A stretch of DNA of 64,000 bases, taken from the NCBI GenBank assembly GCA_965275915.1, contig CBDHYI010000006.1, positions 372,001 through 436,000 on the forward strand, read 5' to 3'. Positions 42,458-51,611 of this stretch are shown piece after piece; the stretch's first letter is position 1; the number at the start of each line of letters is the position of its first letter. The stretch is from JBDWFY01 sp965275915. Lineage in GTDB: Bacteria; Pseudomonadota; Alphaproteobacteria; Rhizobiales; Stappiaceae. The position numbers and the translations under genes were made by a program. The notes below the pieces were generated by a model, which was not told the origin of the DNA, ran no database searches, and saw nothing but the letters and a program-made list of their open reading frames with translations.

Positions 42458-43516
42458 ATGGCGCAGAAAGACGATTTTCAGAGGACGATCGCGTATGGCG
42501 AATCTGCGATGTCCTATCTGCGCAGAAATGAGCATCCGGCCTTTCCGCGAAATTATGAGCTCTGGTACACTTATTCGGCCGGTTTTAATCATGCGCTGAA
42601 TAAAAGCATCAATGAAATTCTGGCGGAAAAAGGTACGGTTTCTGAAGAAGAAATCGCAAATCTCTACACGAAATATCTGTCGGCAAACCGCCTTGGCGAG
42701 CGGATTGAGCAGGTTGGCGATGATATCTCCAATGAAATTGAGCATATCATGCAATTCATTGAAGAGTCGCAGGGCGCCAGCAAGTCATACGGCAACTCAC
42801 TGATAGGCGCACAATCTGCGCTCAAGAATGCCGCCAGCGCCGATCAGCTTCGCTCAGTCATCCAGCATCTGGTGACGGAAACACGGGATTCCGTTACGGC
42901 AAACAACAAACTTCAGGAACAGCTGGCAGAATCCCGCAGTCAGATAGCGACCTTGCAGGAAACGCTTGAGGCAATCCGTTACGAATCGCTGACTGACGAA
43001 CTGACGACCCTGGCAAATCGCAAACATTTCGAACAGGCGATGGAACGGTCGCTGGAACACGCGCAGGAAAGCAAGAACGCACTTAGTCTGTTGTTGACCG
43101 ATATCGATCACTTCAAAAAGTTCAATGACAGCTACGGACATCAGACCGGAGATCAAGTTCTGCGTCTTGTTGCCCTGGCCGTTAAGCAGAATATCAAAGG
43201 TCAGGATACGGCATGCCGCTATGGCGGTGAAGAATTTGCAATCATCCTACCGCACACGACCATGCAGCAGGCGACTTCCGTAGCGGAGCATATTCGCAAG
43301 GCGGTCATCTCCAAAGAACTGGTCAAACGGTCAACCGGTGAAAATCTCGGTCGGATTACGATCTCGATCGGCGTGTCGACATTTCATCCCGGAGATACGT
43401 CGCAAGCGATGATAGCGCGCGCGGATGCGGCACTTTATGCAGCCAAACATAGCGGGCGCAATGCGGTCAAATGCGAGGACGATTCAAGCATCAAACTTGA
43501 TGGTGCCGTTGCCTAA
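42458..43516 (+). CDS. Diguanylate cyclase (GGDEF)
   Basis: The protein should make cyclic di-GMP. The 352-aa product has an N-terminal helical domain of about 160 residues with no recognised sensor, a short coiled coil (ESRSQIATLQETLEAIRYES), then the GGDEF domain (SLTDELTTLANRKHFEQAME, LLLTDIDHFKKFNDSYGHQTGDQVL, RYGGEEFAIILP, ITISIGVSTF). The active site GGEEF is intact. The usual product-inhibition site RxxD is replaced by KGQD just before it, so feedback by c-di-GMP may be absent. GGGGGAG precedes the ATG. A CtrA-type site lies upstream. Confidence 0.92.
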   Translation: MAQKDDFQRTIAYGESAMSYLRRNEHPAFPRNYELWYTYSAGFNHALNKSINEILAEKGTVSEEEIANLYTKYLSANRLGERIEQVGDDISNEIEHIMQFIEESQGASKSYGNSLIGAQSALKNAASADQLRSVIQHLVTETRDSVTANNKLQEQLAESRSQIATLQETLEAIRYESLTDELTTLANRKHFEQAMERSLEHAQESKNALSLLLTDIDHFKKFNDSYGHQTGDQVLRLVALAVKQNIKGQDTACRYGGEEFAIILPHTTMQQATSVAEHIRKAVISKELVKRSTGENLGRITISIGVSTFHPGDTSQAMIARADAALYAAKHSGRNAVKCEDDSSIKLDGAVA

Positions 43517-43586
43517 ATGTTCAGTCTCGCGATCGTTGGATCGCATGAAGTGCCCCAACCCTTTATATTTTTACGCATATCCTTGG

Positions 43587-43610
43587 CGCGAAGGTGATTC
43601 AGCCTTCGCG
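43587..43610. repeat. Perfect 8-bp hairpin between converging genes
   Basis: CGCGAAGG (43587-43594) pairs with CCTTCGCG (43603-43610) with an 8-base loop. It lies between the 3' ends of the GGDEF gene and the SUF operon. Neither strand has a T-run, so it may pause transcription or protect the 3' end rather than terminate by itself. Confidence 0.5.
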
Positions 43611-43661
43611 GGCAGCGCTCTGGAGCCCCCGCCGAACCATGACATCTCAAAGAAGCTTCAA

Positions 43662-44045
43662 TCACCGCAGAGGCGGCAAGGCCGAGGGGTCGGCAGGGCG
43701 GATTTCCACGGACTCCCCGCATCCGCAAGCGGACGTCTGATTGGGATTATTGAACACGAATCCCGATGACAGTGTCGACTCCTGGTAGTCCATTTCCGTT
43801 CCCAGCAGAAACAGAACCGCCTTTGGGTCGATATAGATCCGGACATCCTTGTCCTCGACAACATCGTCGCCGGGATCGGCCTCCTCCACATAGTCCATCG
43901 TATATTCCATACCGGCGCAGCCGCCGTTTTTGACGCCCACACGCAGGCCCGATACCTCATGGTCCGCCTGGGCCATCAGGGTGCGTACGTGTTCAGCTGC
44001 AGCATCGGTCAGGCTGATCACTTTGAACGAAGATGAGATCGGCAT
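43662..44045 (-). CDS. sufA: A-type iron-sulfur carrier of the SUF operon
   Basis: The 127-aa protein carries GLRVGVKNGGCAGMEYTMDYV and the C-terminal SACGCGESVEI, the three A-type cysteines. It differs from ErpA at 33608 (C-A-G-M instead of C-S-G-F) and is the last gene of the SUF operon, 44 nt after sufT. Confidence 0.93.
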   Translation of the reverse strand: MPISSSFKVISLTDAAAEHVRTLMAQADHEVSGLRVGVKNGGCAGMEYTMDYVEEADPGDDVVEDKDVRIYIDPKAVLFLLGTEMDYQESTLSSGFVFNNPNQTSACGCGESVEIRPADPSALPPLR

Positions 44046-44089
44046 ATCCCTTATTTCTCTCGTTTTTCGGCAATATCTTGATCGAGCGT

Positions 44090-44506
44090 TTAAAACCAGT
44101 TCAACGCGATTCTGGCCTCATCCGACATCCGGCTTGGGTCCCAGGGCGGATCGAAGACCATATTGACCGTCACAGGGCCGACACCGGCGACTGACGACAC
44201 CGCATCTTCAACCCAGCCCGGCATTTCGCCTGCAACAGGACACCCTGGAGCCGTTAGCGTCATGTCGACATCAATGGCGCGTTCATCATTGATATCGACC
44301 TTGTAGATCAGCCCCAATTCATAAATGTCGACTGGTATTTCCGGGTCGTAGACCGTCTTGATCGCCGCAATGATGTCATCCGTCAGCCGCGACAGTTCCT
44401 CCGCCGGGATCGTCGTGGAACCGCTGCTCAGCTCAGTCTGCACATGCTGGTTTTCTGACCCAAGCAGGCTGTCTTCATGCGGTGCTGTTGTCGTACCGTC
44501 TGTCAT
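44090..44506 (-). CDS. sufT: SufT-like (DUF59/MIP18) Fe-S assembly protein
   Basis: The 138-aa protein has a 40-residue variable head, then the DUF59 core IIAAIKTVYDPEIPVDIYELGLIYKVDI, MTLTAPGCPVAGEMPGWVEDAVSSVAGVGPVTVNMVFDPPWDPSRMSDEARIAL. The invariant Cys lies in APGCPV. SufT proteins help mature Fe-S enzymes in many bacteria. It lies 10 nt after sufS in the operon. Confidence 0.92.
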   Translation of the reverse strand: MTDGTTTAPHEDSLLGSENQHVQTELSSGSTTIPAEELSRLTDDIIAAIKTVYDPEIPVDIYELGLIYKVDINDERAIDVDMTLTAPGCPVAGEMPGWVEDAVSSVAGVGPVTVNMVFDPPWDPSRMSDEARIALNWF

Positions 44507-44515
44507 AGATACACC

Positions 44516-45769
44516 TTAAGCAAAGAACTCATGAGCCTTCTGCAGTGCTTCCGCCAGTTTATCAACTTCTTCATGCGTATTGTAGAGACCAAATGATGCA
44601 CGACAAGTTGACGTCACACCATATCGTGTCAGCAGCGGCTGCGCGCAATGGGTCCCCGCCCTCACCGCCACACCGGACCGGTCGATAATCGTCGAGACAT
44701 CATGGGCGTGCGTTCCGGCCATCTCGAATGAAACGATTGCCCCCTTGCCCGGCGCATGGCCGAAGATCCGGATCGAGTTGATCTTGGACAATTGTTCATG
44801 GGCGTAGACGCACAGCGACGCTTCGTGTTGCGCAATCCGGTCTCGGCCCAGATCATCCATATAGTCAAGCGAGGCGGCCAGTCCAATCGCCTGAACAATG
44901 GGCGGTGTCCCGGCCTCGAACCGGTGGGGAGGATGGTTGTATGTGACGGTATCCTCCGCAACATCCATGATCATCTCACCGCCGCCATTGAACGGCCGCA
45001 TGGTATCAAGGATCTGCTTTTTGGCATAAAGAACGCCGATTCCCGTCGGGCCGTAGACCTTGTGTCCGGTGAAGACATAAAAATCCGCATCCAGATCCTG
45101 CACGTCCACCGGCATGTGAACAGCTGCCTGGCTTCCGTCCACCAGCACCTTGATGCCCCGTTCATGGGCAATGCGGCACAGTTCCTTGATTGGAACGACG
45201 GTGCCGGTGACATTGGACATCTGTGTAATCGCCACCAGCCTGGTTTCCGGTTTAAGAAGGCTTTCAAAGACGTCAAGGTCGAAGGCCCCGTCCTCTGCGA
45301 TCGGTATCCAGCAGAGCCGCGCGCCGTTTCGTTCGCGATGAAAATGCCAGGGGACGATGTTGGAGTGATGCTCCATGATCGACAGAAGGACTTCATCGCC
45401 CGGTTTGATATTGTCCGCCCCCCAGGCGTAAGAGACCAGATTAATGGCCTCGGTTGTCGACCGGGTAAAAATCACCTCGTCCGTTGAAGCGGCATTGAGA
45501 AAACGTTGGACCGACTGACGGGCCTCCTCATACTTCTCGGTCGCGACATTTGACAGGAAATGCAGTCCGCGGTGCACGTTTGAATATTCTTCCGTGTACG
45601 CCTTTGTCACCGCGTCAATCATGACCTGCGGCTTTTGTGCCGATGCGCCGTTATCGAGATACACCAGCGGCTTTCCGTAGACCTTGCGGGAAAGTATCGG
45701 AAAATCCCGCCGCACTTCGGCGACGTCGTAGGGCGCAACAGCGTTATTCGCTTCCGACAGATCGTTCAT
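44516..45769 (-). CDS. sufS: Cysteine desulfurase SufS
   Basis: SufS takes sulfur from cysteine for cluster assembly, with pyridoxal phosphate. The 417-aa protein has RRDFPILSRKVYGKPLVYLDNGASAQKPQ, the PLP lysine in FTGHKVYGPTGIG and the catalytic cysteine in RAGTHCAQPLLTRYG. The ATG at 45769 gives MNDLSEANNAV, the normal start; the longer open frame would reach back 258 bases into sufD. It is the second desulfurase of the operon; the first is at 49439. Confidence 0.95.
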   Translation of the reverse strand: MNDLSEANNAVAPYDVAEVRRDFPILSRKVYGKPLVYLDNGASAQKPQVMIDAVTKAYTEEYSNVHRGLHFLSNVATEKYEEARQSVQRFLNAASTDEVIFTRSTTEAINLVSYAWGADNIKPGDEVLLSIMEHHSNIVPWHFHRERNGARLCWIPIAEDGAFDLDVFESLLKPETRLVAITQMSNVTGTVVPIKELCRIAHERGIKVLVDGSQAAVHMPVDVQDLDADFYVFTGHKVYGPTGIGVLYAKKQILDTMRPFNGGGEMIMDVAEDTVTYNHPPHRFEAGTPPIVQAIGLAASLDYMDDLGRDRIAQHEASLCVYAHEQLSKINSIRIFGHAPGKGAIVSFEMAGTHAHDVSTIIDRSGVAVRAGTHCAQPLLTRYGVTSTCRASFGLYNTHEEVDKLAEALQKAHEFFA

Positions 45770-45782
45770 GATCGATACTCTT

Positions 45783-47069
45783 TCAGGCTCCCAGCCAGGC
45801 ACGGGTGCGATCTTCAAGAAGCGCCACAATGTCCTCGTTATCGATTTCCTCGATGGCTTCTGAGAGAAACGCAAGCACCAGCATCGTCCTCGCTTCAGCT
45901 TCCGAAATGCCCCGTGAACGGAGATAGAACAGAAGGTCTTCGTCGATCTGTCCGGTGGTTGCGCCGTGTGCACACTGGACATCGTCGGCAAAGATCTCAA
46001 GTTCGGGCTTGGATGACATTGCCGCATCGTCGGACAGCAGAAGCGACTGGACCATCATCTGACCGTCCGTTTTCTGCGCATCCGGCTTGACGATGATGTT
46101 GCCCTGGAACACGCTGTGGGCCGTGTCGTCGATGACGTTCTTGTAAAACTCACGGCTTTCGCAGTTGGGTACCGCATGATCCATCACCAGAGTGATGTCC
46201 GAATGCATGGTCCCGTTAACCAGAGACGCGCCGCTAAGATTGGCTTTTGACTGTTCACCTGAAAAAGAGACAAACAATTGCGTCCGAGTGAGGGCGCCGC
46301 CTTCTACAAAGGTAAAGTGATTGAGTTCGGCTTCTGCGCCAATATCGGCTTTGAACGAGCCCACATGTGTCGAGCGTGCGCCTTCGTCCTGTATCTTGAT
46401 CCAGTTGACTGTGGCACCGTCCTCTATCTTCAGCTCTACGACACAGTTGGACTGGTAGTTCGCTTCGCCGGTGCAGACATGATTCTCGATCAGCGTCACC
46501 TTTGCACCCCGGCCGACATGCACGAAGTGGCGCACATAGCTGGACGCGTCTTCGCCTGCCGTCACATGGATAAGCTCAAGCGGCTGCTCGATCTCCGCTG
46601 CCTCGGCAACGTCAACGAAAACACCGTCGCTCATGAACGCTGTGTTCAAGTCGATCAGCGGATCCTTGAGATCCGGCGCAACGGTGCCTAACAATGTCCA
46701 GTCGCCTGATGTTTCGGCGAGAATATCGCTGAGGGGTTTCAGCGAAACGCCTTCGGTTGCGTTCGTCACCGGATCAAGGCGGCCGTTGATCAAAGCGACT
46801 TTCGCGCCCTTCACGCCTGTGGAGATCTTGTCAAGATCGGCGGAGACGTCTCCGGTTCCTCCGATCGGCAGTGTTTCCTTCAGACTGGCCCTGAGATCCG
46901 TGTAGTGCCACGCTTCAATGCGTCTGTGCGGCAGGCCGGTCTGGTTGAACGCGTTAAATGCGTTGTTTCTCAATGCAGTCACAGCAGCTTTTCCGGGCAG
47001 ACCGTCGCGCACCGAGTCAAACTGCTCGATCAGACCGCTTTCAGCATGTGTTCGAATTCTCTCAATCAT
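45783..47069 (-). CDS. sufD: SufD scaffold subunit
   Basis: SufD forms the SufBCD scaffold with SufB and the ATPase SufC. The 428-aa protein shows LPHRRIEAWHYTDLRASLKE near residue 60, then the beta-helix core and C-terminal ADDVQCAHGATTGQIDEDLLFYLRSRGISEAEARTMLVLAFLSEAIEEI, the family hallmark. The start ATG at 47069 gives MIERIRTHAES; the longer frame would overlap sufC by over 100 nt. It lies 19 nt after sufC. Confidence 0.95.
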   Translation of the reverse strand: MIERIRTHAESGLIEQFDSVRDGLPGKAAVTALRNNAFNAFNQTGLPHRRIEAWHYTDLRASLKETLPIGGTGDVSADLDKISTGVKGAKVALINGRLDPVTNATEGVSLKPLSDILAETSGDWTLLGTVAPDLKDPLIDLNTAFMSDGVFVDVAEAAEIEQPLELIHVTAGEDASSYVRHFVHVGRGAKVTLIENHVCTGEANYQSNCVVELKIEDGATVNWIKIQDEGARSTHVGSFKADIGAEAELNHFTFVEGGALTRTQLFVSFSGEQSKANLSGASLVNGTMHSDITLVMDHAVPNCESREFYKNVIDDTAHSVFQGNIIVKPDAQKTDGQMMVQSLLLSDDAAMSSKPELEIFADDVQCAHGATTGQIDEDLLFYLRSRGISEAEARTMLVLAFLSEAIEEIDNEDIVALLEDRTRAWLGA

Positions 47070-47088
47070 ATTCACTGCACCAGCCCCC

Positions 47089-47838
47089 TCAGGCAGCCTC
47101 GCCGATGATATCGGCATAGCCGTTTTTCTCGAGTTCAAGCGCAAGGTCCTTGCCGCCGGTTTTGACGATGCGTCCGGCGGAGAGAACATGCACAACATCG
47201 GGAACGATGTGGTCCAGCAACCGCTGGTAATGGGTAATCACCACAATAGAGCGATCGGGGCCGCGCAGTTTATTGACTCCGTCCGAGACGATCCTGAGCG
47301 CGTCGATATCAAGCCCTGAATCCGTCTCGTCAAGGACGCACAGGGCCGGCTCGAACAGAGACATCTGTAAAATTTCGGCCCGCTTCTTTTCACCGCCTGA
47401 AAAGCCGACATTCAATGGCCGCTTCAGCATGTCCGATGTGACATTGAGTTCCTTCGACTTCTCGCGGATCAGTTTCATGAAATCCGGTGTTGAGATTTCG
47501 TCTTCTCCCCGTGCCTTTCGCTGAGCGTTCAGGGCGGTTTTCAGGAAGGTCATTGTCGCAACGCCGGGAATCTCAATCGGATATTGAAAGGCGAGGAACA
47601 TACCGGCGGCCGCACGCTCGTCCGGGCCTAGTTCCAGGAAATCCTGGCCGTTATAGCTTATCGACCCTTCAGTGATTTCGTAATCTTCTTTGCCTGCCAG
47701 GACATAGGAGAGTGTCGATTTGCCGGACCCGTTCGGACCCATGATGGCGTGTACTTCGCCCGGTCTGACTGTCAGATTGATGCCGCGCAGGATCTCATTG
47801 CCATCAACAGCGGCGTGCAGGTTTTTGATTTCAAGCAT
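47089..47838 (-). CDS. sufC: SufC ATPase
   Basis: SufC is the ABC-type ATPase that drives shape change of the SufBCD scaffold. The 249-aa protein has MLEIKNLHAAVDGNEILRGINL, Walker A GPNGSGKSTLSYVLAG, signature FSGGEKKRAEILQMSL and Walker B LCVLDETDSGLDIDALRIVSDGVN, the SufC form of the motifs. It lies 61 nt after sufB. Confidence 0.97.
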   Translation of the reverse strand: MLEIKNLHAAVDGNEILRGINLTVRPGEVHAIMGPNGSGKSTLSYVLAGKEDYEITEGSISYNGQDFLELGPDERAAAGMFLAFQYPIEIPGVATMTFLKTALNAQRKARGEDEISTPDFMKLIREKSKELNVTSDMLKRPLNVGFSGGEKKRAEILQMSLFEPALCVLDETDSGLDIDALRIVSDGVNKLRGPDRSIVVITHYQRLLDHIVPDVVHVLSAGRIVKTGGKDLALELEKNGYADIIGEAA

Positions 47839-47899
47839 GGTCGTCTCGTCTTTGTGAAATGCGTAAGATAGATGGATTTTGACGAAAGATCTCCGTGGA

Positions 47900-49372
47900 C
47901 TATCCCACGGATCCTTCCAGGCTGATGCTGATCAGCTTTTGCGCTTCCACGGCAAATTCCATCGGCAGTTGTTGGATCACGTCTTTTACGAAACCGTTCA
48001 CGATCAGAGCCACGGCCTCTTCCTCGTTCAGGCCCCGTGACAGGCAGTAGAACATCTGATCGTCGGAGATTTTTGACGTCGTGGCTTCGTGCTCGAAGAC
48101 AGCGGTCGCATTTTTGCTCTCGATATAAGGTGTCGTATGCGCGCCGCATTTATCGCCGATCAGCAGAGAATCGCATTGGGTGTAATTCCGGGCCTGAGTG
48201 GCTTTGCGGTGAGCAGACACCTGACCACGATAGGTATTCTGCGAGACGCCGGCTGCGATGCCTTTTGAAATGATGCGGCTTGACGTGTTCCTGCCCAGAT
48301 GCAGCATTTTCGTGCCGCTGTCGACCTGCTGATGGCCGTTGGAAATGGCAATGGAGTAGAACTCGCCGATTGAGTTGTCGCCTCTCAGGATACAGCTTGG
48401 ATATTTCCAGGTGATGGCCGATCCTGTCTCAACCTGTGTCCAGGAAATCTTGGAATTCCGTCCCCGGCAGTCGCCGCGTTTGGTCACGAAATTGTAGATC
48501 CCGCCCTTACCTTCGGCATCTCCGGGGAACCAGTTCTGCACGGTCGAATACTTGATCTCGGCATCTTCGTGGGCGATCAGTTCAACGACGGCAGCATGGA
48601 GCTGGTTCTCATCGCGCTGCGGTGCCGTGCAGCCTTCGAGATAGGACACATAGGAGCCTTTCTCGGCAATGATCAGGGTCCTTTCGAACTGCCCGGTATT
48701 CTGCTCATTAATCCGGAAGTAGGTCGACAGTTCCATCGGGCACCGAACGCCCTCGGGTATGTAAACGAACGAGCCGTCAGAGAAGACCGCTGAGTTCAGC
48801 GTGGCGTAAAAATTATCCGTAACCGGAACGACCGAACCCAGATATTTCTGAACCAGTTCGGGATAATCGCGAATGGCCTCCGAAATCGGGCAGAAGATGA
48901 CGCCGGCCTTAGCCAGCTCTTCCTTAAAGGTCGTCGCGATGGAAACGCTGTCAAAGACCGCGTCGACCGCAATCCGGTTCTCCGGTGCGATACCGGCGAG
49001 GATTTCCTGTTCCTGCAGCGGGATGCCGAGTTTGTTGTAGGTTTCCAGCAGTTCCGGATCGACTTCGTCGAGGCTCTTGGGCCCCTCCATATTTTTGGGC
49101 GCGGCGTAGTAATAGATATCCTCAAAATCAATCTTCGGATAATTGACCCGCGCCCAGGTCGGCTCTTCCATCGAACGCCAGCGGCGATAAGCATCAAGCC
49201 GCCAGTTGAGCATCCATGCCGGCTCATCTTTCTTTGCGGAAATGAACCGAACGATGTCTTCGCTCAGACCCTTTGGCGCTTTTTCCGATTCAATATCGGT
49301 GACGAATCCATATTTATACTGATCGACGTCAATTTCCTTGACCCTGTCGATCGTCTCTTGAACTGCAGGCAT
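47900..49372 (-). CDS. sufB: SufB scaffold subunit
   Basis: SufB is the main scaffold on which clusters form. The 490-aa protein begins MPAVQETIDRVKEIDVDQYKYGF, has GLSEDIVRFISAKKDEP, CTAPQRDENQLHAAVVEL and RGDCRGRNSKISWTQVETGSAITWKYPSCILRGDNS, and ends with a SCGDHTTPYI-like CGAHTTPYIESKN and EHEATTSKISDDQMFYCLSRGL. GGAG lies 7 nt before the ATG at 49372. It lies 66 nt after the first desulfurase. Confidence 0.97.
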   Translation of the reverse strand: MPAVQETIDRVKEIDVDQYKYGFVTDIESEKAPKGLSEDIVRFISAKKDEPAWMLNWRLDAYRRWRSMEEPTWARVNYPKIDFEDIYYYAAPKNMEGPKSLDEVDPELLETYNKLGIPLQEQEILAGIAPENRIAVDAVFDSVSIATTFKEELAKAGVIFCPISEAIRDYPELVQKYLGSVVPVTDNFYATLNSAVFSDGSFVYIPEGVRCPMELSTYFRINEQNTGQFERTLIIAEKGSYVSYLEGCTAPQRDENQLHAAVVELIAHEDAEIKYSTVQNWFPGDAEGKGGIYNFVTKRGDCRGRNSKISWTQVETGSAITWKYPSCILRGDNSIGEFYSIAISNGHQQVDSGTKMLHLGRNTSSRIISKGIAAGVSQNTYRGQVSAHRKATQARNYTQCDSLLIGDKCGAHTTPYIESKNATAVFEHEATTSKISDDQMFYCLSRGLNEEEAVALIVNGFVKDVIQQLPMEFAVEAQKLISISLEGSVG

Positions 49373-49438
49373 TATCTTCTCCATCCATAGCGGCTTCAAG
49401 GACCGCCGGTTGTCGAAACGTATTCCAACTCACTCCTC

Positions 49439-50620
49439 TCAGGCCGCTTGCCCTGTTGAATGCGGCCGGAGGCGTTTCATGACCGAACGCCAGATATCGG
49501 CAAAGCGTTCGACGTCTTCCTTCGTGCTTGACCAGCCAAGGCTGATCCGAATGGCTCCCCGCGCCAGATCGGCGGGCACGCCCATTGCGCTCAGCACATG
49601 GGATGCTGAGACTTTTCCCGAGGAACATGCGGAGCCGGAGGAGACCGCGGCTCCCTCCAGATCGCAGGCGATCACGGTCGTTTCAGCACTGACACCGGGA
49701 ACGGCAAAACAGGTTGTGTTTCCGATCCGATTTGCGTCACCGCCGAAAACAACCATATCGGGCGATATAGATCGTAATGTTGTTTCCAGCCAGTCCCTGA
49801 GAACTGTTATTTTTCCGGTCTCTGCCGGATTTTCGAGCACAGCTTGAATGGCCCCGCCAAAACCTGCGATTGCCGCGACATTTTCCGTTCCGCCGCGTCG
49901 ATATGTCTCCTGGCCGCCACCTGTGATCAGCGGTTCGATGCCCAGAATTCCACCGGCGAGTATGACGGCGCCGACACCCCTGGGGCCACCCAGTTTATGC
50001 GCGGAGACAGTCATCACATCGCTGCCGAGCGACTCCACTGTGACACGTCGCCTCCCGATGATCTGCGTGGCGTCAACATGAAAGAGGCAACCGGCTTCGC
50101 GAACCATTTCGGAAATCCTGAGGGACGGTTGGATCACGCCTGTTTCATTGTTTGCGGCCATAACCGATACAAGTGCCCGATCGCCATTATCCTTCAGTTC
50201 GGAAAGCCGGTTTTGTAAATGATCGAGCCGGATGACACCGGCTGCATCAACGGGAATCGTTTCCCGGTGTTCTTCGGCAAACCGTCCGCCGGCCAGAACA
50301 GACGGATGCTCCGTCGCACCGATCAGCAGTTTCGAAAGAAACAGTTTTTCAGCGCCCAGCCGATAGTGGGGCGTTAGAACAAAGACATTGGCTTCCGTGC
50401 AACCGCTGGTAAAGGTGATGGAACCGGCATCGGAGCCGGTAAGTTCGGCGAGTTGTTCTCTTGCAAGATTAAGGTGAGACCGTGCCTGCCTGCCTTCTGT
50501 GTGAACCGATGACGGATTGCCCGGCTCGTCCAGGGCTGCCAGCATCGCCTCGCGTGCAGCAGGGCGAAGCGGAGCGCTTGCATTATGGTCAAGATAGACG
50601 CGCGTCCCGGCCCCGGTCAT
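49439..50620 (-). CDS. Cysteine desulfurase, IscS/NifS-type, first gene of the SUF operon
   Basis: The 393-aa protein has RVYLDHNASAPLRPAAREAM, TSGCTEANVFVL, ATEHPSVL, the PLP lysine in SAHKLGGPRGVGAVIL, GGQETYRRGGTENVA and the catalytic cysteine in VSSGSACSSGKVSASHVLSAMG. It belongs to the IscS/NifS branch, unlike SufS later in the operon. It heads the transcript behind an Irr-type operator. Rhizobial SUF operons commonly begin with such a gene; whether it feeds the same scaffold or tRNA thiolation is not evident. Confidence 0.9.
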   Translation of the reverse strand: MTGAGTRVYLDHNASAPLRPAAREAMLAALDEPGNPSSVHTEGRQARSHLNLAREQLAELTGSDAGSITFTSGCTEANVFVLTPHYRLGAEKLFLSKLLIGATEHPSVLAGGRFAEEHRETIPVDAAGVIRLDHLQNRLSELKDNGDRALVSVMAANNETGVIQPSLRISEMVREAGCLFHVDATQIIGRRRVTVESLGSDVMTVSAHKLGGPRGVGAVILAGGILGIEPLITGGGQETYRRGGTENVAAIAGFGGAIQAVLENPAETGKITVLRDWLETTLRSISPDMVVFGGDANRIGNTTCFAVPGVSAETTVIACDLEGAAVSSGSACSSGKVSASHVLSAMGVPADLARGAIRISLGWSSTKEDVERFADIWRSVMKRLRPHSTGQAA

Positions 50621-50753
50621 TCCTGTCAGACTCCAAATCGAAGCACATTACTTCGGCTCGTTTAAACACAACACTTGCAAACTTGGCCGTTCACAGTGAT
50701 AACGGGCGCTCAGTAAGCAAGATATACCCGGTTGGTTGTGAGAACCGACCGTG

Positions 50754-50770
50754 TTTCGAATAATTCTAAA
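50754..50770 (-). promoter_or_regulatory. Irr-type iron-control element of the SUF operon
   Basis: TTTCGAA-TAA-TTCTAAA is one mismatch from the dyad TTTAGAA-N3-TTCTAAA recognised by Irr in Alphaproteobacteria; TGT and ACA outside the arms extend the dyad. It overlaps the predicted start site of the operon (-35 at 50798-50803, -10 at 50775-50780), a repressor position. Irr control of suf is known in rhizobia; the site itself is inferred. Confidence 0.65.
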
Positions 50771-50774
50771 CAGG

Positions 50775-50803
50775 GTTCTAGGGAGCCAATCGGCGCAAGT
50801 CAA
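50775..50803 (-). promoter_or_regulatory. Promoter of the SUF operon
   Basis: Reading the minus strand, TTGACT (50798-50803) is followed after 17 bases by TAGAAC (50775-50780). The start would fall near 50768, inside the Irr-type element. The spacing is ideal and the -10 is moderate. Confidence 0.5.
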
Positions 50804-50873
50804 GAAACTTACATCCGATTGTCAACTTTTATTCCCCCTCTCTATGGACAGGTGAGAAGGACAGTACTTTTCG

Positions 50874-51533
50874 ATGCCTGAGGTTATCTTCAACGGCCCG
50901 GCTGGTCGTCTAGAAGGCCGCTTTCAACCGGCCAAAGATAAGAACGCTCCTCTAGCGATCGTGCTTCATCTGCATCCGCAATTCGGCGGTACGATGAACA
51001 ATCAGATCATCTACAATCTGTACTACATGTTTGCCAAACGCGGGTTCGCTGTTTTGCGGTTCAATTTCAGGGGGGTAGGCCGCAGCCAGGGGGCGTTTGA
51101 TCATGGGCAGGGCGAGTTGTCCGATGCTGCGGCCGCGCTTGACTGGGCCCAGACAGTGCATCCGGATGCGCGCGCTTGCTGGATCGCCGGATTTTCATTC
51201 GGCGCCTGGATCGGTATGCAGCTTCTGATGCGGCGACCGGAGGTGGAAGGCTTCATTTCAATTGCGCCGCCTGCCAACCTGCACGATTTCGGATTTCTGG
51301 CCCCCTGCCCGTCATCGGGTCTGATCATCCACGGCGACAATGACAAGGTTGTTCCCGCCAAGGATGTCCAGGGACTGGTTGACAAACTGAAGACCCAGAA
51401 AGGGATCGTGATCGAACAGAAGATTATGGAGAATGCCAATCACTTCTTCGAAAACCGTGTCGATGATCTGATGGATTATTGCGGCGGCTACCTTGATCGG
51501 CGCCTTGAAATGATCGGCGAAAGTGTGGCTTAG
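50874..51533 (+). CDS. Alpha/beta hydrolase
   Basis: The 219-aa protein has the hydrolase core: LAIVLHLHPQFGGTMNNQI, VLRFNFRGVGRSQG, the nucleophile elbow WIAGFSFGAWIG with Ser near residue 109, HGDNDKVVPAKDV with the acid and ENANHFF with the His. The FNFRGVGRSQG and GFSFGA pair matches a small conserved group in Alphaproteobacteria with no known substrate. It is divergent from the SUF operon and ends at a strong terminator. Confidence 0.85.
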   Translation: MPEVIFNGPAGRLEGRFQPAKDKNAPLAIVLHLHPQFGGTMNNQIIYNLYYMFAKRGFAVLRFNFRGVGRSQGAFDHGQGELSDAAAALDWAQTVHPDARACWIAGFSFGAWIGMQLLMRRPEVEGFISIAPPANLHDFGFLAPCPSSGLIIHGDNDKVVPAKDVQGLVDKLKTQKGIVIEQKIMENANHFFENRVDDLMDYCGGYLDRRLEMIGESVA

Positions 51534-51553
51534 GCCGAAATGGCATATTGGTG

Positions 51554-51585
51554 AAAAAGGCCCGAAACGCGGGCCTTTTTCTTTT
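51554..51585. terminator. Rho-independent terminator after the alpha/beta hydrolase
   Basis: AAAAAGGCCCG pairs with CGGGCCTTTTT around a short AAACG loop, followed by CTTTT. The A-rich 5' flank lets it also end the minus-strand NDUFA12 transcript. Confidence 0.88.
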
Positions 51586-51611
51586 AACCGAAATCTTGGA
51601 AGCGTCTTTGA

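Noticed and set aside
43587..43610. Hairpin considered as an intrinsic terminator
   Set aside because: It has no T-run on either strand, so it is listed only as an inverted repeat.
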